This document shows, in pieces, positions 15,632 to 16,768 of a DNA stretch of 16,768 nucleotides. Made by a program: the position numbers and the translations under genes. The notes beneath the pieces are model-generated. The model saw only the letters and a program-made list of their open reading frames with translations. It was not told the DNA's origin and made no database searches. How positions within the stretch are numbered: the first letter of the stretch is position 1; the number at the start of each line of letters is the position of its first letter. Source of the DNA: DASPKT01 sp035627915 (GTDB lineage Bacteria > Pseudomonadota > Alphaproteobacteria > Azospirillales > Azospirillaceae); the NCBI GenBank assembly GCA_035627915.1, contig DASPKT010000169.1, positions 1 through 16,768 of the forward strand. The letters are read 5' to 3'.

Positions 15632-15679
15632 CCGGGTGCCGGGCGCCTCCCCCGCTGCCGCGGGGCGCCGGACGCCCGG
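15632..15679 (+). terminator. Strong GC hairpin after the 55-aa ORFs
   Basis: CCGGGTGCCGGGCGCC (15632-15647) pairs with GGCGCCGGACGCCCGG (15664-15679) at 13 of 16 positions, and an inner CCCCGC-TGCC-GCGGGG stem lies in the middle. It begins 2 nt past the stop of the second small ORF. Only TTT follows, so it is not a textbook intrinsic terminator, but its position supports a transcript end there. Confidence 0.45.
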
Positions 15680-15883
15680 CAGTTTCCGCCCACGATGTCC
15701 GGCCCCGATGAGTTCCGCCCTTCGGGCCGGCACCCCGCTACGCGGTCACGCTTCCCGGCGCAGCCGGGGACCGCCGCCTGTGCCATGGCGCTGGTTACCC
15801 CGATCCTGGTCCGCCCATGCGCCGATGGCCGCCGGGGCCGAGGATCGCCTGCCCGGCAGGGTCCCCTGCCCCGGGCGGCACGG
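15680..15883. other. Intergenic, no gene seen; hairpin near 15851-15876
   Basis: No supported coding sequence. A GCCCGG-CAGG / CCTG-CCCCGGGC inverted repeat at about 15851-15876 lies just past the stop of the minus-strand remnant that ends at 15884. It may be that gene's old terminator. Other short GC dyads occur without clear meaning. Confidence 0.4.
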
Positions 15884-16003
15884 TCAGCGCGTGTCGGCGG
15901 TGTAGCGGGACGTTTCCTGCCAGGCGATGGCGATGATGCGCGAGGTGTCGCACTTCGCAGCCGTGTGGAGGGCATAGCGCTGGCTGTTCCGTAGACAACG
16001 CTA
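15884..16003 (-). pseudogene. C-terminal remnant of an unknown gene cut by the IS end
   Basis: A minus-strand frame reads RNSQRYALHTAAKCD, then TSRIIAIAWQETSRYTADTR, then TGA. The amino-acid composition and GC3 pattern look like a true protein end, and a hairpin follows the stop. Going upstream the frame hits TAG at 16003-16001, exactly where the IS5 element begins. The rest of the gene was probably separated or deleted by the insertion. The family is not recognised. Confidence 0.4.
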
Positions 16004-16010
16004 AGAGCGC

Positions 16011-16768
16011 CTAACAGAACCATCTCTGAACGAAGCGCCAAGTGATGATGGCGGCCGCGAGGTTGAGGAAGGCTTGGTGGATGTCAGCGCGCCGCTCGTA
16101 GCGGATGGCGAGGCGGCGGAACTGGCCCAACCAGGCGAGCGTGCGCTCCACCACCCAGCGGTGTCGGCCCAGCCTGGCGCTGCTGTCGATCCCGCGCCGG
16201 GCGATGCGCGGGCGGATGTGCCGCCGCACCAGGGCTGCCCGGCAGCGGCGGTGGTCGTAAGCCTTGTCGGCGTGCAGCTTGGCGGAGCGCTTGCGCGGCC
16301 GGCCGGCGCTCTGCCGGATCGGCGGCACCGCATCGACCATGGCCTCCAGCATGCGGCTGTCGTGCAGGTTCGCGGGGCTCAGGCGGACGGCGAGCGGGAT
16401 GCCGTTGGTGTCCGTGAGGACGTGACGCTTCGTGCCGGGCCTGCCGCGATCCGTCGGGTTCGGGCCGATCGTCTGGCCCCCCTTTTTGCCGCCACGCTGG
16501 CGCTGTCGAGGGCGGCCCGTTCCCAGTCGATGGCGTTCCTGGTGCCGAGCCGGTCCAGGAGCACTTGGCACAGGCGGTCCCAGACGCCCGCCCGCTGCCA
16601 ATCCCTCAGGCGTCGCCAGCAGAGCCTGCCCCGGACCTGATCCGGGGTCATGCCCGAACCGCAGCCCATCTCGGCGGGCAACATCTCCCAGGGAATGCCG
16701 CTACGCAGTACGAACAGGATGCCGGTCAGCGAAGCCCGCGCCGGCACCCGTCGGCGTCCACCCTTGGG
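16011..16768 (-). CDS. IS5-family (IS427-like) DDE transposase in two frames, 5' end beyond window
   Basis: Cut-and-paste transposase of the IS5 family, split between two frames. The first frame is open from the window edge and reads PKGGRRRVPARASLTGILFVL, GIPWEMLPAEMGCGSGMT, CWRRLRDWQRAGVWDRL and DWERAALDSASVAAK. It then goes out of register at an A5G6 run (about 16483-16493). The second frame continues with GGQTIGPNPTDRGRPGTKRH to the TAG at 16011. Moving from the first to the second is a -1 shift. The DDE triad is complete across the two parts: Asp in ALDSAS, Asp in HADKAYDH and Glu in HRWVVERTLAWL. Programmed -1 frameshifting or transcript slippage at such runs is known in IS5 relatives, so it may be functional. 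An 8-codon insertion (16622-16645) lies in the conserved N-terminal block and may harm it. Confidence 0.88.
16629..16647. repeat. Palindromic repeat inside the transposase
   Basis: CCCCGGA-CCTGA-TCCGGGG is a perfect 7-bp stem with a 5-nt loop. It sits within the 24-nt in-frame insertion that splits the conserved GSGMT and CWRRL segments. Similar CCCCGGAN-type palindromes are, from memory, common dispersed repeats in alphaproteobacterial genomes. Confidence 0.65.

Larger units (their letters stand above)
16005..16768 (-). mobile_element. IS5-family insertion sequence, partial (other end beyond window)
   Basis: The inner end is placed by inference a few bases past the transposase TAG. GAGCGCC starts at 16005 after TAA at 16002-16004, which would suit the TNA-type target of the IS427 group in IS5. 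The element runs off the right edge before the transposase start, so the second terminal repeat, length and target duplication cannot be checked. The exact boundary is uncertain by several bases. Confidence 0.75.

Noticed and set aside
1..16768. CRISPR arrays, rRNA genes, complete tRNA genes or an integrase-type attachment site
   Set aside because: No regularly spaced repeats, rRNA signatures, cloverleaf-capable segments or integrase gene were seen on reading both strands.

Overview
The window is very GC-rich with strong GC3 bias, frequent GTG starts and tight ATGA/GTGA gene overlaps. Gene content (HAE1-type RND pump, BlaI/M56 pair, DUF900 hydrolase, IS5-family element, peptide-type ABC binding protein beside a class III aminotransferase) fits an alphaproteobacterium, most plausibly a Rhodospirillales/Azospirillum-like organism. 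That placement is an inference from style and content, not a database result. Nearly all genes lie on the minus strand, so the layout is best read from right to left.

Right end (about 15.26-16.77 kb): accessory and rearranged DNA. A partial IS5-family element enters from the right edge. Its transposase is split between two frames at an A5G6 run, and an 8-codon palindromic insertion breaks the conserved GSGMT/CWRRL block. Its inner end abuts the C-terminal remnant of an unknown gene. Two 55-codon plus-strand ORFs follow, one with an excellent ribosome binding site and a strong hairpin after it. Next is a DUF900 alpha/beta hydrolase whose N-terminus has been lost at a sharp junction near 15.26 kb.

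Middle right (9.49-13.82 kb): a two-gene RND efflux operon, lipoprotein membrane-fusion adaptor then inner-membrane pump, with coupled translation. No outer-membrane factor or local regulator is visible.

Middle (6.19-9.39 kb): a three-gene signalling module, BlaI/MecI-type repressor, M56 (BlaR1-type) membrane metallopeptidase and exported SxxK serine hydrolase. Two matching operator dyads, 21 bp centre to centre, sit in front of the repressor gene. The M56 protein lacks the C-terminal penicillin-binding sensor of classical BlaR1, so the inducing signal is open.

An approximately 880-bp gene-poor stretch (5.30-6.19 kb) follows, with an AT-rich island carrying three dyads.

Left (1-5.28 kb): a tightly packed five-gene operon encoding a class III aminotransferase, a divergent HpcH/HpaI aldolase, an alpha/beta hydrolase, a C45 Ntn acyl-hydrolase and an exported family 5 solute-binding protein (truncated by the window edge). 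Together they look like import and breakdown of an N-acylated amino compound: capture, deacylation or ester hydrolysis, transamination, then retro-aldol cleavage. I know no named pathway with this exact set. It is the best candidate here for an undescribed system, but the substrate is unknown.
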